DNA of 64,000 bases from NCBI GenBank assembly GCA_027491435.1, contig JAOZFG010000004.1, forward strand, positions 124,001-188,000, in the 5' to 3' direction. A program made the position numbers and the translations under genes. The DNA is from Thermoproteota archaeon. GTDB taxonomy: Archaea > Korarchaeota > Korarchaeia > Korarchaeales > Korarchaeaceae. The notes beneath the pieces are model-generated. The model saw only the letters and a list, made by a program, of their open reading frames with translations, had not been told where the DNA came from and did no database searches. Shown piece after piece: positions 52,207 to 60,374 of the stretch (position 1 is its first letter; every line of letters begins with the position of its first letter).

Positions 52207-52733
52207 TCCTCCTCTACCTCCTCATGGTGATGCACGTGAACGGGGGTGCACTCCTCTTTAGTGGACAGGAAGAGGGATATCTCAAGGTGATCGCCATGAA
52301 GCTCGTAGCCTATAATAGAGAATGACTTGACTGTATCGGGGAGCATTGATACGATCTCGTAACAAGCCTTTATAGTTAGCCCACTAAGGGACCCTTTAGG
52401 GTAAATTAGCGACCCAACCTTATCTCCCTTGATCTCAAGGCTTCCCATAACGTGTCCTAGCTCCCCTATTTTCCTGAGGAAAGTGTCCAGCTTATCTCTA
52501 GGGAATTCCACATAAGCCCAAGCGTCCAACTGCTCTTCACTGACACCTCGCTCCTTAACCTCTCCTATTCCCTTGAACGCCTCATCTAAGCCAGCTATCA
52601 CATTTTCAAGGTCCTCTGACTTCTCTGTAAGGCTGAGCTTTTTCCTCAAAGTCATGATGTAAAGGCCTTCCTCCTCTGGGTCCTTGGTCAGCTCAACACT
52701 TTCAAATGAGAACTTGGTCTTAATATCATTCAT
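52203..52733 (-). CDS. Hypothetical protein with a His/Glu-rich tail
   Basis: About 176 residues from the ATG at 52733; a longer frame opens at 52802. A TATA-like element (about 52785-52796, minus strand) predicts a transcript start near 52764, which favours the shorter start. The body is alpha/beta with no known motif. The last residues (VHVHHHEEVEEE) form a likely metal-binding tail. It is first in a set of tightly spaced genes that includes the duplicated-domain protein and the AIR synthase-related gene. Confidence 0.6.
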   Translation of the reverse strand: MNDIKTKFSFESVELTKDPEEEGLYIMTLRKKLSLTEKSEDLENVIAGLDEAFKGIGEVKERGVSEEQLDAWAYVEFPRDKLDTFLRKIGELGHVMGSLEIKGDKVGSLIYPKGSLSGLTIKACYEIVSMLPDTVKSFSIIGYELHGDHLEISLFLSTKEECTPVHVHHHEEVEEE

Positions 52734-52976
52734 CGACTTGATCAACACGGATGTGGCGCCCACAAGAGGGAGGTCCCTAATGTTACATATAAAACCAACC
52801 AACGTGTTTCAATCAAAGTCAAATAGACATCATGCGAGCTCTTATTACTTATCTTTTTGAGTTTATGGATGAGTGGTTTATTAATTTGGGTAGCTGAAGC
52901 GCCGTCGAGAGCTATTGTTTGACTATAGGGACTTCAGAGATTATTTAATAAGCTGTTCTCACCATTCAAACTGGAA

Positions 52977-53489
52977 ATGAGCCCAAACATAGATAGTTAC
53001 ATGAAGTTGATGTTTGCCAAAGATAGGCAGATAATGCAAATTTCAGCAGATAAAGGCGAAGATGTCCTGGAGAAGCTAAACGAACTGAGGGGCAGGAAAC
53101 TATTCGTTTTAATTAGCAGGGCTAATGCAACCCTTCTGGGCTATGTTCTGGACCTCAGGGAGGAGTACCTAGCTAAAAAGGTGAGAGTAAGGAAGAAGAA
53201 GCAAATGATAGACTTAGTTAAGTTCTTAATCAATAGAATATCCATAGAGGCCTCTGAACTGTCCCCTAAGTACGTGATAATTTACAGGACAAATGACCTA
53301 GTTCCTAGGGTTAAGAGGATACCTTTTATTATGGTAGAAAGGATGATGTGGGGGATCTTAATCTCTGGGCTCAGGTTCACTCCTTTTAGGTACATTCTAG
53401 TCACGGAGGAGGGAAGCCCACCCTCTAGGGACCTTTACTGGTACGTGGATGCTTACCTCAGGACTAAACCCCTTGAAGTCGTTCTCTAA
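52977..53489 (+). CDS. Hypothetical protein, 170 aa
   Basis: A basic soluble protein. An N-terminal alpha/beta part (DVLEKLNELRGRKLFVLISR) is followed by a strongly basic helix (AKKVRVRKKKQMIDLVKFL) and a C-terminal part with the pattern RYILVTEEGSPPSRDLYWYV. The basic helix suggests nucleic-acid contact. It has a TATA-like AT stretch about 30 nt upstream. I do not recognise it. The 3' end abuts the convergent DedA gene. Confidence 0.6.
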   Translation: MSPNIDSYMKLMFAKDRQIMQISADKGEDVLEKLNELRGRKLFVLISRANATLLGYVLDLREEYLAKKVRVRKKKQMIDLVKFLINRISIEASELSPKYVIIYRTNDLVPRVKRIPFIMVERMMWGILISGLRFTPFRYILVTEEGSPPSRDLYWYVDAYLRTKPLEVVL

Positions 53490-54077
53490 TCAATTCCTCT
53501 CCCAGGCCACATAAACTACTAGGCCCAGAACTACAGCTAGGGCTAGAGGGTCCAAATACATGGAGATGACCTCCCAGTTATCCCTCAACACCATGCCGGA
53601 GTAAACCAGGGCGAGGTTCCAGGGTACGGAGCCGAGTACCGTTAGCAAGGTGAACTTGATCAAGTCCATCCTAGACAAGCCAGCTGGTAGCGAGATTACG
53701 GTCCTTACAGCGGGTAGCACTCTGCCAAAGAACACGGCCAGCTCCCCTTGTTCATCAAATAACTTCCTCGCCTTTCTCAGGGACTTTCCGAAGAGGAAAC
53801 TGAGCTTCCTCTCTACAGGATCCCAACCGATTTTAGCGCCTATTAGGTATATCGCAAGTGAACCTATCAGGTTTCCTAGGACGCCGCTAGTCACAGCGAG
53901 CCAGAAGTCCATCTTGCCTTCATACACCAGGAATCCGGCGAAAGGCATGATGACCTCACTGGGTATTGGAATGAGAGCGCTCTCCAAGGCCATCAAAGTA
54001 ACGACTAGCGGGTAAGAACCTCGCTCCACCAGCTCTACTATGAGCTCTACCACAGGCTCTACTAAAGACACACTCAC
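53490..54077 (-). CDS. DedA-family membrane protein
   Basis: 195 residues with four to five hydrophobic segments. Signature regions are LESALIPIPSEVIMPFAGFLVYEG near the start, GSLAIYLIGAKIGWDP, FFGRVLPAVRTVISLPAGLSRM and a terminal NLALVYSGMVL. DedA proteins take part in lipid scrambling/transport or pH homeostasis. A GTG start at 54077 follows a TATA-like TTTTATG. It is divergent from the nucleoside phosphorylase gene. Confidence 0.92.
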   Translation of the reverse strand: MSVSLVEPVVELIVELVERGSYPLVVTLMALESALIPIPSEVIMPFAGFLVYEGKMDFWLAVTSGVLGNLIGSLAIYLIGAKIGWDPVERKLSFLFGKSLRKARKLFDEQGELAVFFGRVLPAVRTVISLPAGLSRMDLIKFTLLTVLGSVPWNLALVYSGMVLRDNWEVISMYLDPLALAVVLGLVVYVAWERN

Positions 54078-54109
54078 TACTGTTATAAGAACATAAAAGC
54101 CTATTGGAT

Positions 54110-54871
54110 ATGCTCTATCACCTGGGAATTGATAGAGGAGATCTGCCCCCTAGGGTTCTCTTGCCAGGTTCTAGGCCTAGAGTGGGGAGGATCAAGGAAG
54201 TGATTAGAGGGGAAGTGATTTCAGATGGTAGGCAACTAGTTGTAGTGGGAGAATATGAGGGAAAGGAGGTGGCAGCGGTAGATACGGGAATGGGGCCCTC
54301 GTCAGCCAGCATAGTAGTTAGAGAAGTTATAGAAGCTATTGGCGGCAAGGGCGTGCTTATAAGGCCTGGAACCTGCGGAAGCTTACAACCTCACGTAAAA
54401 GTAGGGGACCTTGTGGTATCGTCGAGCGTAGTTGCAGATGACGAAGTGTCCAAGATGATAGTGGGCCCAAACTACCCGTTATGCGCATCCAGGGAGGTTG
54501 TAGACGCCTTAGTGAGGTCATCCAGTGACTTGGGATATGTGCTGGGAAAGAACTTGCACTTAGGGGTGACCCACACTAAGCCTTCCCTGTACGAGTTTGA
54601 GGTGCCCGATCTCTCAGCTGACCCTGAACGAATGATGGAGCGCTTAAGGTCACTAGAATCTCTGGGAGTCTTGGCTACAGAGATGGAGTGCTCTATTTTG
54701 CTTGCACTCTCAACGAGGTATAACTCGCTAGGAGGTAAGCTCCTGTCCGGTTGCGTACTGCTGGTGGTGTCTGGATATTCTCGGGATCATAGGAAGATAC
54801 CCTTTGAGCCGGTAAGCGATATCGACCTGATAAGGGCGTCTCTATCTGCAATTACCTCGCTTGACATATAA
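54110..54871 (+). CDS. Nucleoside phosphorylase (uridine/purine type)
   Basis: About 253 residues of the NP-I family. It has the LPGSRPRVGRIKEVI start, the phosphate-binding RPGTCGSLQPHVKVGDLVV, and ATEMECSILLAL, whose Glu contacts ribose. It splits a nucleoside with phosphate to base and ribose-1-phosphate. It fits a salvage route with the BMP-type nucleoside importer and deoC elsewhere in the window. The ATG at 54110 is favoured over a TTG at 54104; a TATA-like GTTATAAG (about 54080-54087) puts the start of transcription close to it. Confidence 0.9.
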   Translation: MLYHLGIDRGDLPPRVLLPGSRPRVGRIKEVIRGEVISDGRQLVVVGEYEGKEVAAVDTGMGPSSASIVVREVIEAIGGKGVLIRPGTCGSLQPHVKVGDLVVSSSVVADDEVSKMIVGPNYPLCASREVVDALVRSSSDLGYVLGKNLHLGVTHTKPSLYEFEVPDLSADPERMMERLRSLESLGVLATEMECSILLALSTRYNSLGGKLLSGCVLLVVSGYSRDHRKIPFEPVSDIDLIRASLSAITSLDI

Positions 54872-55238
54872 GCTACTTATTTTAGAGAAAATATACCTGC
54901 TGGCCTGTTACTTGGGCTGCACAAGCCGTTAGGCCCTTTTTCAAGCCCGTAATTTTATTCTATGACTACATATTATTAATTATAATAACACCAAATAAGA
55001 GGTTGAAAATAGGAATATTAATAGATTATTAGTCTAATTTATTTATTAAATAAGGCGATACCATGATCTAGGTAACTTATAAATCGGTATTTTATGAAGT
55101 ATTTATAGGTCAAATATCCATCGTATACTATACTATGAAAAGTAGCAGTCTAATAATCAAATTTCACATATACTCTTCATAATCTGGAAAAAAGATTATA
55201 TATAAGTTGGAGCAGGTAACTATAAGGAGGTGAAATCT
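54872..55238 (+). promoter_or_regulatory. AT-rich regulatory region of the pilin gene
   Basis: A non-coding AT-rich block. A strong TATA element TTATATATAAG (55196-55206) and a near-consensus ribosome site AAGGAGGTG (55224-55232) precede the pilin ATG at 55239. The sequence AGTCTAAT occurs twice (near 55031 and near 55147). The strong signals fit an abundant structural protein. Confidence 0.65.
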
Positions 55239-55703
55239 ATGAAGGCCGGAATCTCCAGGGTAGTTGTGGAGGTCATAATCCTAGTGATAGCTGTAGCCCT
55301 AGCGTTGCTGATCTTCTCGCCCATAGGCAGCTACATATTCGGTTCGCTTGGAAGGACCTCTGCCGTTGGTGGAAGCACCACCATAAGCGTGCTTAATGCC
55401 AACATAGACAGTAGCGGGAACCTTAACCTTTACGTGAAGAACATGGGACCCAACTCCATAGACGGAACCACTGCTACTAGCGCTGCGAGCTGGCAGATAT
55501 TCGTTGACAACAACGCCTGCACCATCGGTGGGACCATAAGCCTTAACGACGGCAACAGCAACGGCCTCTGGGACAAGGATGAGACCTTAACCATCCCGAG
55601 CATAACTTGTAGTGGTTACACGCTCTCCTCCACTGGCTCCTACACAATAGTAATCTACGGTCCTGAGGGTACTCAGACTGAGTACCTGTACAGGGGTGGC
55701 TAA
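55239..55703 (+). CDS. Type IV pilin / archaeal pilin-like protein
   Basis: About 154 residues. The class III signal begins MKAGISR and is followed by a long hydrophobic helix (about 8-28) and a beta-rich head with a repeated N-L-N-L-Y strand and a DNNAC loop. Two Cys (DNNACTIG and ITCSGY) may form a disulfide in the head. Cleavage by a PibD-like peptidase would be between Gly4 and Ile5. The very good ribosome site and TATA box suggest high expression. A related but broken gene lies at 37488-37891. No pilus ATPase or prepilin peptidase gene is in the window. Confidence 0.88.
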   Translation: MKAGISRVVVEVIILVIAVALALLIFSPIGSYIFGSLGRTSAVGGSTTISVLNANIDSSGNLNLYVKNMGPNSIDGTTATSAASWQIFVDNNACTIGGTISLNDGNSNGLWDKDETLTIPSITCSGYTLSSTGSYTIVIYGPEGTQTEYLYRGG

Positions 55704-55736
55704 AACTCACCCCTCTCAATTTTTACGGGTTTCCTC

Positions 55737-57062
55737 ATGGATAGTTTCATCTGTTATGTAGTTCCTCTATTTTCTCCTTCAATCATTTTATTTACAGGCC
55801 TACTAATATCTGGGAGATTGGAAGAAGCCCCTCTGACGGGTCTCCTAATATACGTTCCTTTTCTCCTATTTATCAGACAGCCTTTTAATGCTTATGTGGG
55901 TCTACTATTCCTTCCCATAGCGGCTTATGCTCTCCTTAAAAATAGATCTAGATATAAACTAGAATTAGATTACTTACAAATAATTTCTATAATTCTCCTT
56001 ATATATCTAATGCTTTTTAAGCCAATAGTGGCGTCTTGGACTAACCCAGACGACCGCATTCACTATCATGAGATTAAATCTTTTTATAAGGATCCGATAT
56101 CTATGACGTTATATCTCAGATACACTCCTCTATTCTACATATTCGGGGCCGTGATCAGGTCGTTAACTCCCTCACCTCTATGGATGATATCGCTAAGGTT
56201 ACTCTTAGTGATAATAATTTTTATAAATTTTGGGCTATTACGCGATTTATCCTTAAAGACGGGAGCCGATTGGAGGATAACTTCGGCATCTTACCTAGTT
56301 ATAGGGGCTCCCTTTATAGCCTTATTTTCGACGGGCACGTATCCCAACGTGATGATGGACTACCTAGTCCTCCTATCCTTTAAGAAGCTCTTGGAGGGTG
56401 AGAAAAGGTCAGCCTACTTGATTGCCCTTCTCCTACCTGCCCTTCACATAACTTCCCTACTTTACTTGTACTTCCTCCTGATGACCTCGATCAATTCCAG
56501 CGAGAGCAGGATGGCTAAGTACTTGATACCGCCAACCGTCACATCTCTAGCGTTCTTGGTTCTGTACCTGAAGATGCCTGACTACATCAGCCTGTACTTG
56601 GCTAACGGCTTTAGCCCAGAGAACTTATTACATTTTCCCGTGATGTACATACATAGCTTAAAGGCAATAGGGATTGTCGCTTTACTGTCTATCTTATCAA
56701 GAGATCTTAGGAAAAACCCTATAATTATTCTAATGGTTCTGAACATGGCTGTCGCCTACCTGTTCTCGCTCTCCATGCTCGGGGTAGCCTGGCGGATCCT
56801 GCAGGCCTACTCATACCTTTACGGGTGGTCCTTCTCTCTTCTTAAAAATAAGTTGGGAATAAAGTCATATGTGGCAACCGTAGTAATAGCTCTCTCGATA
56901 AGTTCTATATTTTTTGCATCAATGGACGCGTATCAGTATAAATTTATTGACATAATCTGCTCTCACAACTGTATGGCTATGGTCTACGAAAGGCTGTACC
57001 ATAACTTCATTGAGGTGGTGGGATGTGCTGGAGAGCTTATCTCCGGGGTCCCTGGTAGGTAG
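55737..57062 (+). CDS. Multi-pass membrane protein, possible GT-C-type glycosyltransferase
   Basis: 441 residues with about eleven hydrophobic segments. The first extracytoplasmic loop contains the motif NPDDRIHYHEI, resembling the D-D-x-x-H-x-x-E of GT-C glycosyltransferases that act from polyprenyl-phosphate sugars. The C-terminal part ends in a short hydrophilic stretch. Its position 33 nt after the pilin gene suggests a role in pilin or surface glycosylation, by inference. AT-rich codons in its first third differ from its neighbours. It overlaps the convergent trpS gene by 26 nt. Confidence 0.6.
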   Translation: MDSFICYVVPLFSPSIILFTGLLISGRLEEAPLTGLLIYVPFLLFIRQPFNAYVGLLFLPIAAYALLKNRSRYKLELDYLQIISIILLIYLMLFKPIVASWTNPDDRIHYHEIKSFYKDPISMTLYLRYTPLFYIFGAVIRSLTPSPLWMISLRLLLVIIIFINFGLLRDLSLKTGADWRITSASYLVIGAPFIALFSTGTYPNVMMDYLVLLSFKKLLEGEKRSAYLIALLLPALHITSLLYLYFLLMTSINSSESRMAKYLIPPTVTSLAFLVLYLKMPDYISLYLANGFSPENLLHFPVMYIHSLKAIGIVALLSILSRDLRKNPIIILMVLNMAVAYLFSLSMLGVAWRILQAYSYLYGWSFSLLKNKLGIKSYVATVVIALSISSIFFASMDAYQYKFIDIICSHNCMAMVYERLYHNFIEVVGCAGELISGVPGR

Positions 57063-58218
57063 ATTCCCACATTTTAGAGGCTAACCCTCCAGTATATTTC
57101 ACTTTGTCCACTACTTTTTCGGCGTCTTTCCTCTTCCTTTTGTGCTCATCCAAGAATTTAATGACCTTCTCTGTCAAGTACGCCTTACATTCCCCACAGA
57201 GTATCTCTCCCCTCTTACAGGCCCAGTACCTCTCCTCTAACTTCTTATCGTCGGGCTCGAAGAATATCTCCAACCACTTGAATACCACGCATTTCTCAGG
57301 CTCTCCTCCCTTCTCCCTCTGCTCTTTGGCTGTAGCCCTTCCCCCTGTGAAGGCGAATTTCCATATCTTCCTTTTCACATCTTCTGGGCTATCCGTCAAG
57401 TATATAGCTGTTTCAGGCTTGCTAGCACTCATCTTCCCGGATATTCCCGTGAGAGGGGGGAAGAACTTAGAGTGTATAGCGGCAGTCTTGTAGTAGCCTA
57501 GGCTCTCGGCGTAATCCCTTTGAATCCTCCAGTAGGGATCCTGATCTATTGCCGCAGGTATCAAGCACCTCCTCCTTTCGAAGAAAGTAGGGGCCGCCTG
57601 AATCGCTGGAAAGAATATCATCCCTATCTTGCTCTGTTCGTTGAACCCGAAGACAGCTCTAGCCGTGGAAAAAGTGACCTTCTTAGCTATGGGAAGGGCC
57701 ATCTCATATATTTTAGTGAATTCGCTGTCCTGGAAGATGAACGTCTTGTCCGGGTTAAAGCCTACGGCGACTATGTCCAGGATGTTGTCAAGGGCCCACT
57801 TCCTAGTATCCTCTAAAGTGAGCTCCGGCTTAAAGAAGAATTTCTCATCGTCAGTTATCTGTATGTAAAGGTTGACGTCGAATTTCTCTTGAAGCCACTT
57901 AGTCATGTAAAACGGTATTATGTGTCCAATGTGCATCGGGCCAGATGGTCCCCTCCCAGTGTACAGGAAGAATCCCCTTCCCTCTTCGTAGTCTTTCAAC
58001 ACCAGATCGTAATCCCTATGGGAGAAGAAGAACTTCCTCCTGAGAAATATGGGTAACTCCGACTTGGTAAGCTCCTGCGTCTTTTTAAGTAGGTCATCGG
58101 TTAAGGGTTGAGTTCCAAACCTCTCTATTAGCTTCCTGTAGTCGACTACGCCTTCCACTTCCCAAGGAGTTACAATGAAATCTTCCAGTGAGGTCACCCC
58201 CTCACCAAAATACGTCAC
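57037..58218 (-). CDS. trpS: Tryptophanyl-tRNA synthetase (archaeal/eukaryotic type)
   Basis: 393 residues, typical of the archaeal type. The HIGH-like motif is GPMHIGHIIPF and the KMSKS-like motif is KMSASKP. Other family sequence includes YIQITDDEKFFFK and IDQDPYWRIQRDYAESLGY. It charges tRNA(Trp) with ATP. The GTG start at 58218 follows a TATA-like TTTATTTT with the transcript start near 58229. Two perfect 10-bp palindromes lie at that start site. The gene stands alone on its strand, with the protoglobin-like gene 42 nt upstream. Confidence 0.95.
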   Translation of the reverse strand: MTYFGEGVTSLEDFIVTPWEVEGVVDYRKLIERFGTQPLTDDLLKKTQELTKSELPIFLRRKFFFSHRDYDLVLKDYEEGRGFFLYTGRGPSGPMHIGHIIPFYMTKWLQEKFDVNLYIQITDDEKFFFKPELTLEDTRKWALDNILDIVAVGFNPDKTFIFQDSEFTKIYEMALPIAKKVTFSTARAVFGFNEQSKIGMIFFPAIQAAPTFFERRRCLIPAAIDQDPYWRIQRDYAESLGYYKTAAIHSKFFPPLTGISGKMSASKPETAIYLTDSPEDVKRKIWKFAFTGGRATAKEQREKGGEPEKCVVFKWLEIFFEPDDKKLEERYWACKRGEILCGECKAYLTEKVIKFLDEHKRKRKDAEKVVDKVKYTGGLASKMWESTYQGPRR

Positions 58219-58223
58219 CCGAG

Positions 58224-58246
58224 GGCATATGCCTGCTCCCCGGGGA
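58224..58246 (-). promoter_or_regulatory. Twin palindromes at the trpS promoter
   Basis: GGCATATGCC (58224-58233) and TCCCCGGGGA (58237-58246) are each perfect inverted repeats, with centres 13 bp apart. They lie between the TATA-like element (about 58250-58260, minus strand) and the GTG start, over the predicted transcript start. They may be regulator binding sites. Confidence 0.45.
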
Positions 58247-58259
58247 CTACAAAATAAAG

Positions 58260-58859
58260 TTAATTGGACCCTAACTCCTCGGAGAGAACTTCGCTGACTT
58301 CCTCATAAACCTTGCTGGCTGAAAGCTTTATGCTCTTATCCAAAAGCTCTCCGCTTATTCCGGCAGTTTTCTCTATACTCAAGGCCACTGCCATTGAATA
58401 GGCCTCTGAGATTATACCAACACTCCAGAGGACTCCTTTCTCTAATGACAATATCAAATCAGGCTTTCCCCTTTCAACTAGAATATTTGTGATTTTTATT
58501 AGAATAACCCCTATAAGTGCTAAGAACTGTCTCATAGAGACCCCAAACTTACAATGAGCTAGCCCTACTTTGGAGATTTTAAGAGCATGCCTGTAACCAA
58601 AGCCCTCAGAGAAGAGATTCCTAATACACAATTCAAGCAAATTTTCAGCCGCCTCTCTAGTAAGCCCAACGGCCTTCACTATTTCAAAGGATTCTTTGTC
58701 AGCCAATAAGATATCTACGGCCTCTTTTACAACTTCCTTTAAGCCATCATCACCAAGAACTTTATACACTTCCCTAATATTCTTTATATCCTCTTCAGAA
58801 ATTCTCAGAAACTCTCTTAAATTGGAATGTATCTCTTCAAGTCTGCTTATGAACTCCAA
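58260..58859 (-). CDS. Protoglobin-like heme protein
   Basis: 199 residues, all helical, with the layout of protoglobin and globin-coupled sensor domains. An N-terminal LREFLRISEEDIKNIREVYK is followed by helices and a proximal-His segment with the pattern VGLAHCKFGVS (His102). Length and the position of the His match the family. It may bind O2, CO or NO for sensing or storage; no signalling domain is attached. A TTG start at 58859 follows GGTGAG with 5 nt spacing, and a TATA-like ATTTTTATTT lies about 40 nt upstream. Confidence 0.6.
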   Translation of the reverse strand: MEFISRLEEIHSNLREFLRISEEDIKNIREVYKVLGDDGLKEVVKEAVDILLADKESFEIVKAVGLTREAAENLLELCIRNLFSEGFGYRHALKISKVGLAHCKFGVSMRQFLALIGVILIKITNILVERGKPDLILSLEKGVLWSVGIISEAYSMAVALSIEKTAGISGELLDKSIKLSASKVYEEVSEVLSEELGSN

Positions 58860-58951
58860 AATCTCACCGAAGAGACGACGGTAACTGTTCTAAATAAAAA
58901 TATGCTATACAAGTTTTCTTTACTCGTAATAATGACATGGGTCAACTGTGG

Positions 58952-59068
58952 TTATGACAGGTCTATGGAGTATTGCTCCTTCTCTCTAAATGGCAACGAT
59001 ATGGGGAGCCTTCCCATGATCCTGCTCATCAGTTGAGCGAGCTCATTGTAATTCTCCTGGCTAAGCAT
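58952..59068 (-). pseudogene. Short coding remnant or micro-gene, 38 codons
   Basis: The frame reads MLSQENYNELAQLMSRIM, then GRLPISLPFREKEQYSIDLS and a stop. The same frame runs upstream through FGGVCYL to a stop. Codon use is like neighbouring genes, but there is no ribosome site and no promoter in place. It is best read as the 3' piece of a decayed gene. Confidence 0.35.
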
Positions 59069-59292
59069 GAGGTAGCAGACCCCCCCAAATTACTGGTATT
59101 TTCTTAGCCCCTTATAAGTGACTTTTCGAAACTCAAGAGCTCTTACTGCTAGAATGGAGAGGGACTTGGAAGTCATACCCTAAGTTATAATTTTTATGAG
59201 GTCAATATAATCTCTAAAGGTTGATCCCAATAACAGCAGCTGAAGTTATACCCCTGCCAGATCCGCAGGAACAGGAGTAATTTCCTTACATC

Positions 59293-59548
59293 TCAACTGG
59301 AGCACATCAGGTAGACTTCATATATCACGTCCCACGACTTGAGGAGGGTCATTACGTGATGAAATGCATATCTATTACCTCTAATTAAAACATTAACCCT
59401 GTCTAGCAACACGATGCTCCCTTCTAAAGACATGAATGGACCTGCTTGGAGGGTTATGGAGCTGCTTTACCTCCGGCAGGTCTGGTAACCTGACGGGCTT
59501 CCCTTCCAGGAGATCCCTCAGCACTTTGCTGAGCTCCAGGTATATTTT
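59293..59548 (-). pseudogene. Frameshifted gene remnant behind the S-layer-like gene
   Basis: One frame from 59548 reads KIYLELSKVLRDLLEGKPV and goes on to PDLPEVKQLHNPPSRS. It then fails, while another frame continues from an internal ATG with MSLEGSIVLLDRVNVLIRG and ends VYLMCSS before a TGA at 59293-59295. Joining the two needs one frame change. Both halves have normal codon use. The remnant begins right behind the stop of the gene at 59552. The original function is not recognisable. Confidence 0.45.
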
Positions 59549-59551
59549 CTA

Positions 59552-60037
59552 TCAGTATGGTGGCACAATAACCACGATCTTATTTGCCAAAAACCTCCTC
59601 AGGTCGTCCAAGCCCTTTAGGATGAACGTGTCGACTACCTCGTAAGTTTCTACCCTGGTGTTGCCAGCTATTATCACCACCGGGACCTTACCTATCCTCC
59701 TAAAGAAGTAGTATCCATTGTACGGCTTCTCCAAGAACTCCTTCTCCCTATCGGTGAGCATCTTCCCAACTATCTTGCCAATTCCCTCCGGAGCCTTATG
59801 TCCCCCCAACACCACAACTATCTTGGCCCAGCTGAACGATTCGTCGTAGTGCTCTGGCGACCTTACTTCAGCGTCAATCCCCATACCCATCAACGCTTTC
59901 TGTAACTTGGTGGCGGCAGGCCTATCAATGCTGTTAGATATGATGGCCACAGGCCCACTTAAATCAGCAGCTGTAATCGCTACAGGAGTTAATAGGATTG
60001 CCATAACGAGCACAAGGGAAAGCTTGGACCAGCTCAT
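59552..60037 (-). CDS. Secreted S-layer-associated-type protein
   Basis: About 161 residues: a signal peptide (1-24) followed by an alpha/beta domain. It carries VAIISNSIDRPAATKLQKAL, VVVLGGHKAPEGIGKIVGKML and VVIIAGNTRVETYEVVD, resembling the terminal domain of archaeal S-layer and cell-wall-binding proteins. It is short for an S-layer protein and may be a stand-alone domain. The ATG at 60037 is favoured: a TATA-like CTTATTATG (about 60060-60068) would start transcription there. A longer frame begins at 60061. Confidence 0.6.
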   Translation of the reverse strand: MSWSKLSLVLVMAILLTPVAITAADLSGPVAIISNSIDRPAATKLQKALMGMGIDAEVRSPEHYDESFSWAKIVVVLGGHKAPEGIGKIVGKMLTDREKEFLEKPYNGYYFFRRIGKVPVVIIAGNTRVETYEVVDTFILKGLDDLRRFLANKIVVIVPPY

Positions 60038-60090
60038 CACTATCAGGGCCGGGGACGGCATAATAAGGTTTCCATGTTCAAAATCAAACT

Positions 60091-60100
60091 ATTTTTATTT
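60091..60100 (+). promoter_or_regulatory. TATA box of the C/D box sRNA
   Basis: ATTTTTATTT lies with its centre about 26 nt before 60121, where the sRNA's terminal stem begins. Confidence 0.55.
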
Positions 60101-60120
60101 GTACGTCGTATCGTCAACTT

Positions 60121-60179
60121 GGCCTATGATGAGAATTCCTTCGCCGGCATCAATGACGACCGACGGGCGGCCTGAGGCC
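60121..60179 (+). ncRNA. C/D box guide sRNA, predicted target 16S rRNA C1402
   Basis: Box C ATGATGA (60126-60132), C'-like ATGACGA (60153-60159) and box D CTGA (60172-60175) are flanked by GGCC on each side (60121-60124 and 60176-60179), which pair as a short terminal stem. The D guide CGACGGGCGG (60161-60170) is complementary over ten bases to the universal 16S sequence CCGCCCGUCG. By the rule of the fifth base before box D, the methylated nucleotide is C1402 in E. coli numbering. The D' box is degenerate (near 60145-60150), and its target is not assigned. A TATA box stands at the right distance upstream. Confidence 0.75.
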
Positions 60180-60374
60180 GCCTACCTATCTAACCTCACA
60201 TGTCTAGGCCTTCGGGGGCTGCTGGGGATAGCTTATGAGTTATGATAGTCACATGCCTATCAGGATCTTATCAGGCGCAGCCCCTCCTGGAGAGGGTTCA
60301 GGAAGGGGGCTTTCCTCCGCAAGATACCCAAACCCTCTTTTATATACACAGGCCCTATTTCAGGGTGTTGAGGG
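60180..60374 (+). promoter_or_regulatory. Upstream region and promoter of the antiporter gene
   Basis: A TATA element CTTTTATATAC (about 60336-60346) would start transcription near 60367, just before the ATG at 60375. The left part (60180-60330) is non-coding and G/C-rich for this genome; I see no further gene. Confidence 0.5.

Larger units (their letters stand above)
58860..59551. other. Stretch with decayed genes
   Basis: About 690 bases with no intact gene. Pieces of coding-like frame on the minus strand occur at 58952-59068 and 59293-59548 (listed separately). The rest, 59069-59292, has only very short frames. The promoter of the protoglobin-like gene lies at the left end. Confidence 0.55.

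Noticed and set aside
59100-59180. 28-codon minus-strand frame beginning MTSKSLSILAV
   Set aside because: Too short, no ribosome site, TATA-like sequence too close to the ATG.
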